NCBI RefSeq assembly: GCF_004011695.2
Contig: NC_082419.1
Coordinates: 1,364,001-1,428,000 of the forward strand
Direction: 5' to 3'
Source: Ascochyta rabiei
Taxonomy: Eukaryota; Ascomycota; Dothideomycetes; Pleosporales; Didymellaceae
DNA: 64,000 nucleotides
Shown here: one piece after another, positions 12,478 to 22,762 of the stretch
Numbering within the stretch: the first letter of the stretch is position 1
Layout of the letters: each line of letters begins with the position of its first letter
Translations under genes and position numbers: made by a program
The notes under the pieces: model-generated
Database searches by the model: none
The model's input: the letters and a program-made list of their open reading frames with translations, nothing else
What the model was told of the DNA's origin: nothing

Positions 12478-12850
12478 GAAGCGCCTTAATAACAATGCCT
12501 AGACACGTCTAGCGGTATAAGGGGGGGGGGGGGGGGTTCTCAGATACATAGAAAAAAGGGCAGGTGTCTTAGTACCTACACGTCTGTAATATCTCGCTAA
12601 GCTCTGAGTACCTTTTGGCATTTAGTAAGACTAAACGCTTGCATAAAGATTTATCACTCTACACCTTAAAACAACCTTAACAATAATACCTAGATATATG
12701 TAGCAGTATACAGGGGGGGTCTTAGGTACATAGAAAGATAGGCAGGTGTCTAAATACCTTGACGTCTGTAATATTTTATTAAGCTCGAAGTGCCTTTCAA
12801 TATTTGGTCAGACTAAACGCTTGTATGAAGATCCATCACTCCGCAACTTC
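12478..12850. repeat. two-copy direct repeat of about 185 bp with RIP-like divergence
   Basis: Copy A (about 12478-12668) and copy B (about 12669-12850) align throughout. Both carry a CCTAGA-G-run block, ACATAGAAA, GGCAGGTGTCT, ACGTCTGTAATAT and AGACTAAACGCTTG. Differences include many C/T and G/A changes (for example ATCTCGCTAAGCTC against ATTTTATTAAGCTC). Copy A has a G homopolymer of about 16 at about 12521-12536; copy B has 7. The repeat occupies the convergent intergenic space 12399-12885, which otherwise holds no gene. Confidence 0.8.
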
Positions 12851-12885
12851 AACACGATATTCAACCACAATCTTATCCCGCATCC

Positions 12886-14004
12886 TCACGACTTACTCTC
12901 GACCCTCACAACAATCTTCCCCCTCGCCCGACCCGTCCTCAGCTTCCTATACGCCTCATCCACACGCTCAAACTCAAATACCTCATCGACAACCGGTTTC
13001 ACCTGGCCCTTCCCCACTAACGCCGCCAGCGCCTTGTAGTCGTCGAAATTCGCCGACGTCAGACCGAATGAGAACGGCGTCTGTCCGCCGCCTAGCCAGG
13101 TAGGCACCATGAACCTGAAAGCGAGGTCGTAGATGAACCCCAGGCTGACCTGCGAGCCGATTTGAACATACTTGGCGCCCGGGCGCGTGAAGGTTGGGGC
13201 GTCCCAGTAGAGGGCTGCGGGGGAGCCGATGTTGTCGAGGACCATGTCGAATTTGGATGCGCTGGTTTGGAGCACGGAGGGGAAGTTTTCGCCAAGGTAG
13301 TCGAGGACTTGATCTGCGCCGAGGTCTTTGCACAGCTGGATGTTTCGCGCTGGATGAAATCGTTAGTAAAACGCAACACGCTCATCGAATCAAGAAGATG
13401 GGATTCACCACCCACCAGAACACGTCGTCGTGACCCAACACCCCAACGCCTTCGCAATCTGTACTGCAAACGTCCCCGTCCCGCCGCTCCCGCCGTTGAT
13501 CAGCACTCTATCCCCCGCCTTGACATTCTGCACTAGACACTGATACGTAACCAGTCCGCACACGCCCAGCGTCGCGCCCTCTTCAAACCCCACGCCGTCA
13601 GGCAGCGGCACAGTCCCTGCCGCAGAGCCGATCACGTACTCCCCCAGCGTGCCGACCTGCTGCTTGGGCTCTAGCTTGCCGAAAATTCGCTGGCCGACTG
13701 AGAGCGTGGACGTGGGTGAGGTGCGTACCACGACGCCTGAGAAGTCGGGTCCGGGCGTGGCGGGCTTGGGGATCGCGAGGCGGCCGACGAGCGGCAGCTC
13801 GGCGAGCTTGTAGTCTACGGGGTTGAGGGATGCGGCGTGGACTTTTACCAAGGACTCTCCTGGAGCGAGGGGGCGGGTTGGAGGGCTTGCTGAGGGGTTG
13901 CGTGTCAGGGCGTCTTCGAGAGTCGTGGTGCAGGTGCTCCATTGCCAGGCGCGCATTGTTGTGGGGAGGTCGGTGGTGGCGGATGTTGCTGTTGATGTGG
14001 CCAT
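12886..14004 (-). CDS. MDR-superfamily NAD(P)H oxidoreductase (quinone reductase-like, zinc-free)
   Basis: The protein is 350 aa: exon 1 at 13416-14004, a 66-nt intron at 13350-13415, exon 2 at 12886-13349. The splice joins TTCS to ARNIQLCKDLGADQV. The GroES-like N-terminal domain has SLVKVHAASLNPVDYKLAE and TPGPDFSGVVV. The Rossmann cofactor site is VLINGGSGGTGTFAVQIAKA. The C-terminal half has QIGSQVSLGFIYD and ends GKIVVRVES. No structural or catalytic zinc cysteines are visible, so it resembles quinone oxidoreductase and RTN4IP1-like reductases more than true alcohol dehydrogenases. Substrate is unknown. The 585-bp divergent space to the next plus-strand gene would hold its promoter. Confidence 0.87.
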
Positions 14005-14583
14005 TTTTCTTATGTAGGTGTTGAGAGTTACGGTTTAGTATCATAGTCTCAGAACTTGCGAGCGCTGTCTCTACATCTATATGGCTGGCAGGTGTCGATG
14101 GAAGACGTCGTACTGCCCTGGCATGGAGCTACTGGTGTAAGATTCGGATCCCCGCGCCGGACGATCTTGTCTTGGGAAGTCCGCCATCTCAACTCCTCAG
14201 AAGATCGACTGGATAGAGTAGCCGTGCTCTGTGGTATCTGATATAGTCACAATAGCAGGAAAAGCGCTTAAGCTTGAGATCCCAATGGATTGCGTGTGAG
14301 ATAGAATGTGTTGGTGAGGAGAAGTTGAGCACAGCGTTACTGTTTCAACTTGGTCGATCGACACGAAGACTGTACAAAGTGAGTAAGCCATGATCGATGC
14401 ATCTATTCCCAAGTACGAGATTGTCTTGAGCAGATGCCCCGTCGCCTGGTGACATGGTTTCGAAGGTGTGACGCTGAATGAGGTTGAGAGCGCCCGCCCC
14501 ACTTTCAGCCTCGCGTGAAGATCGGCGCCGGGACCCCAACCTCAATCCAACACCTCGTCCAAGCTACTGCCAAGTCCTGCAAC
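14005..14583. promoter_or_regulatory. divergent intergenic region, MDR reductase (-) / membrane protein (+)
   Basis: These 579 bp hold the promoters of two outward-facing genes. No further gene or repeat is seen. An ATG at 14478 opens a different frame that runs into the downstream gene and is not homologous to it. Confidence 0.4.
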
Positions 14584-15732
14584 ATGATGAAGATCTCGCC
14601 TGGGCGAGCCTTGAAGCTGTTCTTGAAGTTGTTGTTCTGTTTCTCGTTTGTCCCACCCACTGTTTGGTTGGCGCTTCCCTTTACTACCGTCTCGGTCGAA
14701 GAACGGTCGACGTACATTCAAAACGCTCTCGCATCCGGACAGACAGTGGTTACTGCCTGGGATGCAAAACCATTTATAAAAACGGACGAGGATGCTCTCG
14801 ACGAGGGATGGTGTTCTGAGTGCACTTCTGTCTTGTTTCATTGGCAGTTTGCTCGTGTTGGCGATGAAGTCCATTTATTTCTGGCACCACGCCACACAGA
14901 CAATGAACACAGAGCCTTCGAGCTACGAGCACATTTCAAATCTGCGAGCGAATGGAACCAACGCGCAAGTGGTGGTCATAACGAGAGCTGGTCTCCATAC
15001 TTTGCTGATCTCTGGTCGACGCCAATCACCCTTGCTGGTGCACGAGAAGACAAGCGCATCAGCCAAGGTTGGTTCCACGAGATCGACCGCCACCTAATTC
15101 AACATACGCTTCTCGGATGGACAACCAAAGTCGATATCCGCGCCGTCCTTCCAGCGCCTGGCCGTATTGAGTTCTGGAGAGGCGTGGCTATCGACCGCGC
15201 GTCCAACCACATCTCTGATGACTGGGACGAAATACTCAACAAGAATAACGTACTTCAAAATCATACTCAGGCAGTTGAGGTATACAACCAGATGAAGCGT
15301 GCCGAGCGGGACGTAGACCTCGTGGCAGCATTCGAAGCCTTCGAGATTGCCGACGCCAGGAACATTGTGGTCAAGGAACTCAAAGGCGACCTTCCATCAC
15401 GAACCTGGCCCTTTCGCAAGGAGCTATTAACATGGGTACCTCGCTTCATCGTAGGACCCGTCATGCTATTCAAAGCCGCGGATGATGTCCTCGCTCCTCG
15501 CTTTGCGGGCTTTCTCATTTTCTTGATGACCTTTCCGCTCATCTACGTTGGGGTCGTTGGCTGTTGCTGGATATCCGCTGGAGGTCCGAATATTGCCAGA
15601 TGGGTCTCGAGATTCTGGATGACCCGATATCTGGTGCCACACAGACTGCGGAGAGCGCCTGACACCCATCAGATCTGGGGAGCATCTGGACCTGTTGATT
15701 CGGTCTTTGATGCGGGGAAGTCTGAGGGATGA
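14584..15732 (+). CDS. unrecognised integral membrane protein
   Basis: A single-exon frame of 382 aa. I chose the paired Mets at 14584/14587, because upstream codons in frame reach only a GTG at 14515. A hydrophobic segment close to the N-terminus (LFLKLLFCFSFVPPTVWLAL) looks like a signal anchor. A large, Trp-rich soluble region follows, with segments such as WSPYFADLWSTPI and WFHEIDRHLIQHTLLGW. Near the C-terminus lies a strong TM (about FAGFLIFLMTFPLIYVGVVG) preceded by a weaker one (FIVGPVMLF). The C-terminal tail of about 45 residues is basic. I do not recognise the family. An ER or plasma-membrane protein with a lumenal or extracellular domain is inferred. Codon use and the unbroken length support a real gene. 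Confidence 0.7.
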   Translation: MMKISPGRALKLFLKLLFCFSFVPPTVWLALPFTTVSVEERSTYIQNALASGQTVVTAWDAKPFIKTDEDALDEGWCSECTSVLFHWQFARVGDEVHLFLAPRHTDNEHRAFELRAHFKSASEWNQRASGGHNESWSPYFADLWSTPITLAGAREDKRISQGWFHEIDRHLIQHTLLGWTTKVDIRAVLPAPGRIEFWRGVAIDRASNHISDDWDEILNKNNVLQNHTQAVEVYNQMKRAERDVDLVAAFEAFEIADARNIVVKELKGDLPSRTWPFRKELLTWVPRFIVGPVMLFKAADDVLAPRFAGFLIFLMTFPLIYVGVVGCCWISAGGPNIARWVSRFWMTRYLVPHRLRRAPDTHQIWGASGPVDSVFDAGKSEG

Positions 15733-17649
15733 AGGAATCTGATACGCTATAAATCCTAAAAACCCCCAGCAGCTACGATCTTTACACGTTAGTCTAGTAG
15801 CTAGCAAGGGTGATGATATTGTGGGGTTCGTTACTAATAGCAGAAAGGATGCAGAGGTTTCATCAGTCATTGATTCCCTTTCGCAACAAGTTTATGCTAC
15901 TAGGAAGGTCTCCAAGCAATATAAGAACACCTGGAGCCTAGTGTTAGATTTTCGAAAGACGGTAAAGGTACCTCACCACGTTATGGTAAAATCGTCTTCC
16001 TGCCGTGTCCGGCGAGGATACAGATTTCTTCTTAGTAGGGTCCTAGAAGTAAGCTGTACCGGCGGTTGGTAGCGATGTGCGGTGTTGGAGGAGATATTAT
16101 AAGAGTATATATGCTAGAAGACCAGCAAGTCTGAGAGTTGAAGGTGGGAGAATCTAGGGAGGTAACAAGTTTTAGTAGGGATGACGCAGAAGTTGACTTT
16201 ACCTAGACTTGCTGAGCAAGTCTAAGCTTAGTAGGTAGAGACAACAGGCGGCGACATACAGGGAGAGGAGCACTAAAATCAACTTCACGTAGACTTGAGA
16301 AGCAAGTCAAAGCTTAGTAGGTAAGACTATATAACACATAATATTTACATACTACATATATATCTTAGACGTGCGCTACAGTATGTATGCTATGTGCCTA
16401 GATGTAGTGCCACACAATTGGTAGAGCACATAGCGGTTCTGCACATATTAGACCTACCTATAACAGCCTTGAAAAAGAATCGTATACGGCCTATAGCTTT
16501 CCTATCTTTTAATTAATGGAATTTCTACTGTCGTCATCAGCGCTATATTAACGGCGCTTATTGCCAAATTTAGCCCTATATGGCATGATACAAGATTCGT
16601 CTTTGTTGTGTCACCACCTCACGGTATGGTGTGCGCGTCAGCTACATCTCTATACCTGCAAAGAATGCGATAAATGCGATCGTGACTTGGTTCGTGATGG
16701 CATTCCATTCTGTATTTTGCTTACCTTGGGCGTTTCGCTGGCGTACAATCATCCACCTCGTACGCCGATCTAGAACCCTCCATGAACTAGCTCTACTTCG
16801 GCCTTGGGTCCATATCACCTGTAGTCAGTTTGCAGAAAATACTGTTCGCCAGTCTCCAGCAATTCGACCTGATGTTTAATGGTCAATTCTCTTGTTCAGT
16901 CTATCTCGATGGCGGTACAACGTTTCTTCTGGCAGCGCAAGCAGTCTTCCTGTGCGTACTGTTCCTCTGCTTGGACAGGAGACTCAAGTACCCACCACTT
17001 CGATCGCGCTTATCTGCCAGCGATACAGAGGAAATGGAATTGTTCAAAGCAGACTTCATGAATGAGAGGCGGACAGCAATTCTGAATACTGAGCTCTGTG
17101 TTGAAGATGTTATCACGGCTTTCGGGCGAGACTTGGTGGTAGTCAGCGTCGAGCTTTGAGTGCAGCCCTCCGAGGTCTTCGTAATCTTGGGACCTGACAC
17201 GTTCACATTGTGTCGCGCTCTGTGCGGCGCACCACGATCCAAGGAACTGCAGACGATGAATGTGGATTGATTGCACGCTCTCTTTGGCTACGGTCAGTCG
17301 TGAGATGCAAGGCGAATAAATTCGGTTCAAGGTCCTGGTTGCAAGCTTGATTGGGATTCTTGTGGGGACGAAGGAGTGCTTGGGTGTGGAACTATATAAG
17401 GCCACGCTGGGTGATGTGTTTGAGAAGATTGGTAAACGACCTGCTCGTGGTGAGGGTATATAAACTTGGTTCTTGTCTCCAACCAGGGTAGTTTTGAAGA
17501 AGACTATATGTTGTCTCTTGTACTGGTTTACCTTAATGATTTAACTCAATCTTTCAATGTCCGCACCTCTCCGTATCCCCACTTCCGCTCGCCGAAGGAC
17601 ACAAGCTTGAGTATCGCTACTACGCGACCAATCTCGCTCAGAGCAAACC
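15733..17649. other. gene-poor, AT-rich intergenic region
   Basis: About 1.9 kb without a supported gene. It holds a short direct repeat with palindromes (16188-16325, listed separately) and AT-rich stretches at 16330-16560. Between 16830 and 17159 there is an open plus-strand frame with reasonable codon use but no recognisable domain (see the rejected list). Confidence 0.5.
16188..16325. repeat. two-copy short direct repeat carrying a palindrome
   Basis: Copies at about 16188-16237 and 16276-16325 share AGTTGACTTTACCTAGACTT/AATCAACTTCACGTAGACTT, then CAAGTC-AAGCTTAGTAGGTA. The first copy has a near-perfect hairpin, AGACTTGC-TGA-GCAAGTCT. The differences are mixed. It may be the worn end of a transposable element; no element can be named. 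Confidence 0.65.
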
Positions 17650-18345
17650 TCATACATGGAACCAACGAGGCTCAGTAGTGCGTTGTTCCGGGAAGAAGTA
17701 TGCCACACCATATGCAGCAAAGGACGTGCATGGCGGAATCGCGGTAACGAGGCCACTCTGCAAAGACGACTGCTGAACAAGCGCCACCATACACATACAC
17801 AGACTCGCCATGGCAATGGTCAACAGTATGTATCTGAAGTTACGTCAACACAAGTTACGACAAAAGACTGGGTATGCGACTTACAATGAATGGCTCAACA
17901 AAGGATAGCGTTGAATGACGAGATAGAGCAACATCAGCAACCCCCAGGCGCCAAAAACCCTACACCACTCGTTAGTTGCGCCACATCGATGTGGTTGGTC
18001 TGCTACTTACATCCAGGAAAGCTTCGCTTCAACGGCTGCATCATTCCGCATAACAAGCCACAACACACTTGTTATACCCATCGACGGGCCAATGAGTGAG
18101 CCAGTCATAGTGGCAATGTAGTGAGTGGCTAATAGGATAGCGGTCACGACTGCATAGTAATCAACGCCCCGCGCGTCAGCATCGGGTAAGGCTGTGACAG
18201 GCGTTGCCAGGAATAGGACCGCCAGTGCAAAACTTAGCCATGCCGGGAGTGGTGCACGTGTTGTGCATGTGTAGCCGTGCAGAATGTTGGCCCACATGAC
18301 CGGGGACAATGTTTGCCTCCCAAACTTCATAGTGGATGAGGACAT
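17650..18345 (-). CDS. small multi-pass membrane protein, three-exon model
   Basis: Modelled as 197 aa: exon 1 at 18011-18345, intron 17960-18010, exon 2 at 17885-17959, intron 17834-17884, exon 3 at 17650-17833. Both introns are 51 nt with GTAAGT donors and CAG or TAG acceptors, and the frame is kept across both. Hydrophobic segments appear in order: WLSFALAVLFLATPVTA, YYAVVTAILLATHYIATMTG, then (exon 2) VFGAWGLLMLLYLVI and (exon 3) YILLTIAMASLCMCMVAL. That every exon adds a TM-like segment is the main support. If the second intron is not spliced, the protein would end at a TAA at 17881-17883 after 136 residues. I do not recognise the family. It lies alone inside a gene-poor, RIP-marked region. 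Confidence 0.5.
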
Positions 18346-19470
18346 GTGCTGGGAAGTTTGTTATTTTGATACTGGTCTTATACCTCAAGGCTTGCAAAGA
18401 GCAAAGGCTTGAAGGGTAGTGTGAACGTTAGGTGTAGAAGGGATAATTGAAACCAGTCTAGCAGGTGTAGGCGTCTGGACACGGTTGATGGATACAATCC
18501 GCAAGACCTCTAAACGATCCACCAATTTCTATATCAGCTTATGAATGGATGCTCTGCATGGTCTGCTAAAAGGCAACCAAACTGAAAAGAAGGCAGAATG
18601 GAGTGTATGGCTAGCTATGCAAGCCACCTGGCCCATCCGACGTCGATTGGACATCGCCCTGCGTCACTTCCGAAATTTTGCGTGCCTCAAAGGCCATTGG
18701 CTATATCCAATCCAGCGCGAGACTGCACAGCCTTTGTTGCACCATCGAAATCTGATCGTGTGTATGAGGAGGATGCTCAAGAATCCCGGTCAAGGAGCTT
18801 AGTTGCAATGCGGCACACGAACATGTCGAAGCCGTCATCAGAAGACTTTCAGCCTTAAAACATACTTGCAAGTGTACGTATGACACGAGATTCCGACTTC
18901 TACAGAGAAAATCGGCGCCACGCATTCCCGATCTAACCTTGCCACCACCCAAACTCTACACCCAAGGACATGCACTGCACCTGATAATTCACAACGACTC
19001 TCTTAACAACCTTGAAAGATCCAATCGCTAGTATATTGAGTAAATCATGTAGCTGTGCCTCAGAGACTTCGTCTCTCAAAGACTTTGTCTCTCAAAGACT
19101 CCGTCTCTGTGCAGATGTAGATGCTGAACGAAAAAGAAGGAAAGAAAAGGACTGGCATAGACCGACCCATCGTAAACGACCATGGCCATTAACAGTAAGT
19201 GCCATCGCATACATAGGGCGGTCTCAGCCCAGAAATACAGTGATTTATCCGAGCCTGTGATCAACTTCCTGCCTCTTCCCTACATTTCGCTGTACGATTG
19301 CTACGCCTCTCTGCTCGCCTACTTTGTCCAGTAAACCAAGCAGCAGCTTTAGAACGCTAGAAGTACAAATGTTATGTACTATGCTGTTGCAAGGTAAATC
19401 CTATTAAATTACTTCTTGTACTTTAAGAAACAGTAGTCCGTTACAACCTACAAACTCTAGTAATTTAAAC
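18346..19470. other. gene-poor intergenic region
   Basis: No gene is supported. The stretch includes a three-copy 16-bp repeat (19062-19110, listed separately) and becomes AT-rich after about 19360, leading into the VTC-derived array. Confidence 0.5.
19062..19110. repeat. 16-bp repeat, three copies (CAAAGACTTTGTCTCT type)
   Basis: Three tandem units vary as CAGAGACTTCGTCTCT, CAAAGACTTTGTCTCT and CAAAGACTCCGTCTCT. Each unit is itself nearly palindromic (AGAC...GTCT). The size and symmetry suggest a small hairpin-forming repeat of unknown origin. Confidence 0.75.
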
Positions 19471-19474
19471 TCTA

Positions 19475-20690
19475 GCCTACTTACACCATCCTAAACACTA
19501 AGTATACATCCTACTTCACTCTTTAAACCCTTACTTTATCTATTTGTGGAAGCAAAAGACTAGCCTCTTGCTCCGCGAATAAGTAGGTATTTACTGCGAC
19601 ACTAATTAACTCTACTATATACTAATAAGTAGGCTACTATAGTACTATAAATAACACAAGTAAGGTATACATCTAACGCAATCTCTAAACCCTTAGCTTA
19701 ACCTACTTAGTGCTAAATAATGCGTTCCTAACTACGCCTATAAGCCTATGCTTGTGCTTACAGCCCTGCTAAATAAGGGTATAGTACTTAAATATAAAGC
19801 TAAGATATAGAGTTACTATAAGTCCTAGTATAATAATAAGTAGGCTACTATAGTACTATAAATAACACAAGTAAGGTGTATATCTAACGCAATCTCTAAA
19901 CCCTTAGCTTAACCTGCTTACTGCTAAATAATACGTTCCTAACTATGCCTGTAAGCCTATACTTATGCTTATAGCCCTACTAAATAAGGGTATAGTACTT
20001 AAATATAAAGCTAAGACATAGAGTAACTATAAGTCCTAGTATAATAATAAGTAGGCTACTATAGTACTATAAATAACACAAGTAAGGTATATATCTAACG
20101 CAATCTCTAAACCCTTAGCTTAACCTGCTTAGTGCTAAATAATGCGTTCCTAACTATGCCTATAAGCCTATGCTTATACTTATAGCCCTACTAGATAAGG
20201 GTATAGTACTTAAACACAAAGCTAAGACATAGAGTAACTATAATCCTAGTATAATAATAAGTAGGCTACTATAGTACTATAAACAACATAAGTAAGGTGT
20301 ATATCTAACGCAATCTCTAAACCCTTAGCTTAACCTACTTAGTGCTAAACAACATGTTTCTAACTATGCCTATAAGCCTGTACTTATACTTACAGCCCTA
20401 CTAAATAAGAGTATAGTACTTAAATGTAAAGCTAAGATATAGAGTAACTATAATCCTAGTATAATAATAAGTAGGCTACTATAGTACTATAAATAACACA
20501 AGTAAGGTGTACATCTAACGCAATCTCTAAACCCTTAGCTCAACCTGCTCACTGCTGAACGACGCGTTCCCAACCACGCCCGCAAGCCCGTGCTCGTGCT
20601 CGCGGCCCTGCTGAACAAGGGCATGGTACTTGAACGCGAAGTTGAGACACAGGGCGACAGCAAGTCCCAGCGCAACGACGAGCGGGCCGG
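19475..20690. repeat. tandem array of ~211-bp units derived from the VTC gene 3' end, RIP-mutated
   Basis: The landmark TAGGCTACTATAGTACTATA starts at 19630, 19841, 20052, 20262 and 20472, giving periods of 211, 211, 210 and 210 bp. The fifth unit is the living gene: its first 55 bp are the VTC 3' flank and the rest (20527 to about 20690) is the last ~54 codons of VTC, including its final TM helix. In units 1-4 the same bases appear mutated, for example gene CTGCTGAACGACGCG against CTGCTAAATAATGCG-type sequence. Nearly all changes are C to T or G to A; a few are not (a shared T to C and rare transversions). A worn sixth partial unit is visible at about 19475-19560. All coding capacity in units 1-4 is lost. 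Confidence 0.92.
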
Positions 20691-22715
20691 TAAGTGCGTC
20701 AAAGTCCTTGCCGCTGCGCTCGCGGATCAGCTTGCTGCGGTACCAGTACATGCCGTAGCCCCACGCGAGGGTGAAGACGGCGATGGAGGTGTAGACGACG
20801 GCGAGGGCGCGCGCGATGTTGTTGCCCTCGCCGGCGGCGTTGTAGAGGCCGAGGGATAAGCTGGCGAGGAGGACGGAGACGTGCTGCCATTTGATAAAGG
20901 TGCGTTGGTTGGCGAGCCATACCTTGGCTTCGACGCGCAGGGGGCCTTGGTCTTTGATCCAGACGCCGGGGGCGGAGACGCCGGGGGGCAGCTGCACGCG
21001 GCGCTGCTGCTTCTTGGCGTATTTGGAGGTGGAGAAGGAGGGGAAGAGGTTGGCGAGGCGGCTGGATTTGCCGTTGCCGTTGCCGTAGGGTGCGGCCAGG
21101 GCTGTGGTGCCTTCCTCGTCCGAGTCGGGCTCCTCGGCGGCACGCTCTTCCCGGTGCGGATCGAGTCGCGACACAGGGAGACGCGTGGCGGGCATCGAGT
21201 GGGCAGCGGCGCTGGGGGCGACCTGCGCGGCGCTACCTCTCTTAGGAGCCGAGCGAGCTGCGGCCGGCGAGCCGACGGGGGAGGCGACGCCGCGGCGGAA
21301 CGAGGGGCTGGCGGCTGTGCCGAAGAGGGAGCCGACAGCAAACTCGTCCTCGGCGGCCTTGCGTCTGCGCTCCTGCTCGTCGTCAAAGGCCTGCTCGGGC
21401 TCCTTGCGGATGTCGTCCTCGACCTCGCTGAGCCAGAAGGGGAAGGTGTTGACGTTGTCCTCGAACAGCTTGGCGACGCCGTGGACAAACTTTGAAAAGC
21501 GCGGGGCTTCCTTGACGAGGTGCGAGTGGATGAGGTCCTCGACCCACTCGTACTTGTTCAGGCCCTTGACCTTGATCTCGAGCAGGGCAAAGGGGAACTT
21601 GTGGAGCTCGCCCTTCTTGAGCGCCTTGAAGGGGAACTCGAGGTTGCCGGTGTCGATGTCGCGCCTGTGCCAGTCGTCGGGCTCGCGGCACGGGCGGTCC
21701 ATGTCCAGGGCGTCCTCGCGGATCAGGGCGAGGTTGGTGTCGAGCGAGATGCGGACGCTGTCGTTGCCGGGGATCTGGAAGGCGGTGCGCGTGTAGTTTG
21801 CGCGCAGGACGGGCTGCAGGTCCTTCTCCTTGACGAAGCCCTGGATGTCGTCGACGGCGGCCTTGAAGCTGTCGATCTTGGCCTGGTCCCTGTTCGGACG
21901 GTACTCGAGCTTCTCGATGCTCTTCTCCATGTGGTACTTGTCTTCGAGGAAGGGCTGGATGTACTTTGCCTTGATGGGGAAGCGCACCTCCTCGCTGGCG
22001 TTGCCCTCCTTGATGACCTTTTTCTCGAACATGATCTCGGGCTTCTCGTCGAGCTGGCCGTACCAGCGCAGGCGCAGCGACGCGGCATCCTCCTTGCCGT
22101 TGACCTTGTCCGAGTAGAGGGAGAAGTTGGGGTTGTCGAAGTAGATGGAGGTGATGGTGGGGTCGCGCTGGGAGCCCTCTGCGACGTTGGCCGACTGCGG
22201 GTTGTAGACGAGGACGGGCAGGCGGCGGAGGATGACGGTCTTGACTTCGAAGAGGTTGTCCATGTGGACCCAGACTGCGTTGTTAGCGTGGACGACGGAG
22301 TGGTGGGAGGCGGCCTACATTTGTGCGACGTGAAGCCCTCGCCGGTGGTGCTGCCGTCGGAAAAGGACAGGGACTCCTTGGACTTGCCCTCGAGGCTCTG
22401 GCGCACAAACGAGTACAGGGCAGACAGGCGGTACAGCAGCGGCGAGGCGTCCTCGGTGTGCAGCGGGTGGCGGGCAATGCGGGCGTCGATGAAGGGGCGC
22501 AGCTTGTACGACTTGCCGCGCAGCTTGTCGTGCTTCTTGGTGGCCTTGATGATGGCGGTGAAGTTGATGCGGCTGAAGCCCTCGAGCTCCTTGACCTCCT
22601 TGGTGACCTGGTCGAGCTCGAGCAGCACCTCGTTGAGCAGCTTTTCGCGCTCCTCCTGGCTGGGTTCTGCCTCGCCATTCTTGACAGCGTTGTTGTTGTT
22701 GTTGTTGTTGTTGTC

Positions 22716-22762
<47 letters not shown>

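Noticed and set aside
16830..17159. Plus-strand open frame with a hydrophobic stretch (LLAAQAVFLCVLFLCLD) and a charged tail
   Set aside because: Codon use is acceptable in its second half, but there is no upstream exon, promoter or family, and a minus-strand frame overlaps it. It could be a gene remnant; evidence is too thin to call.
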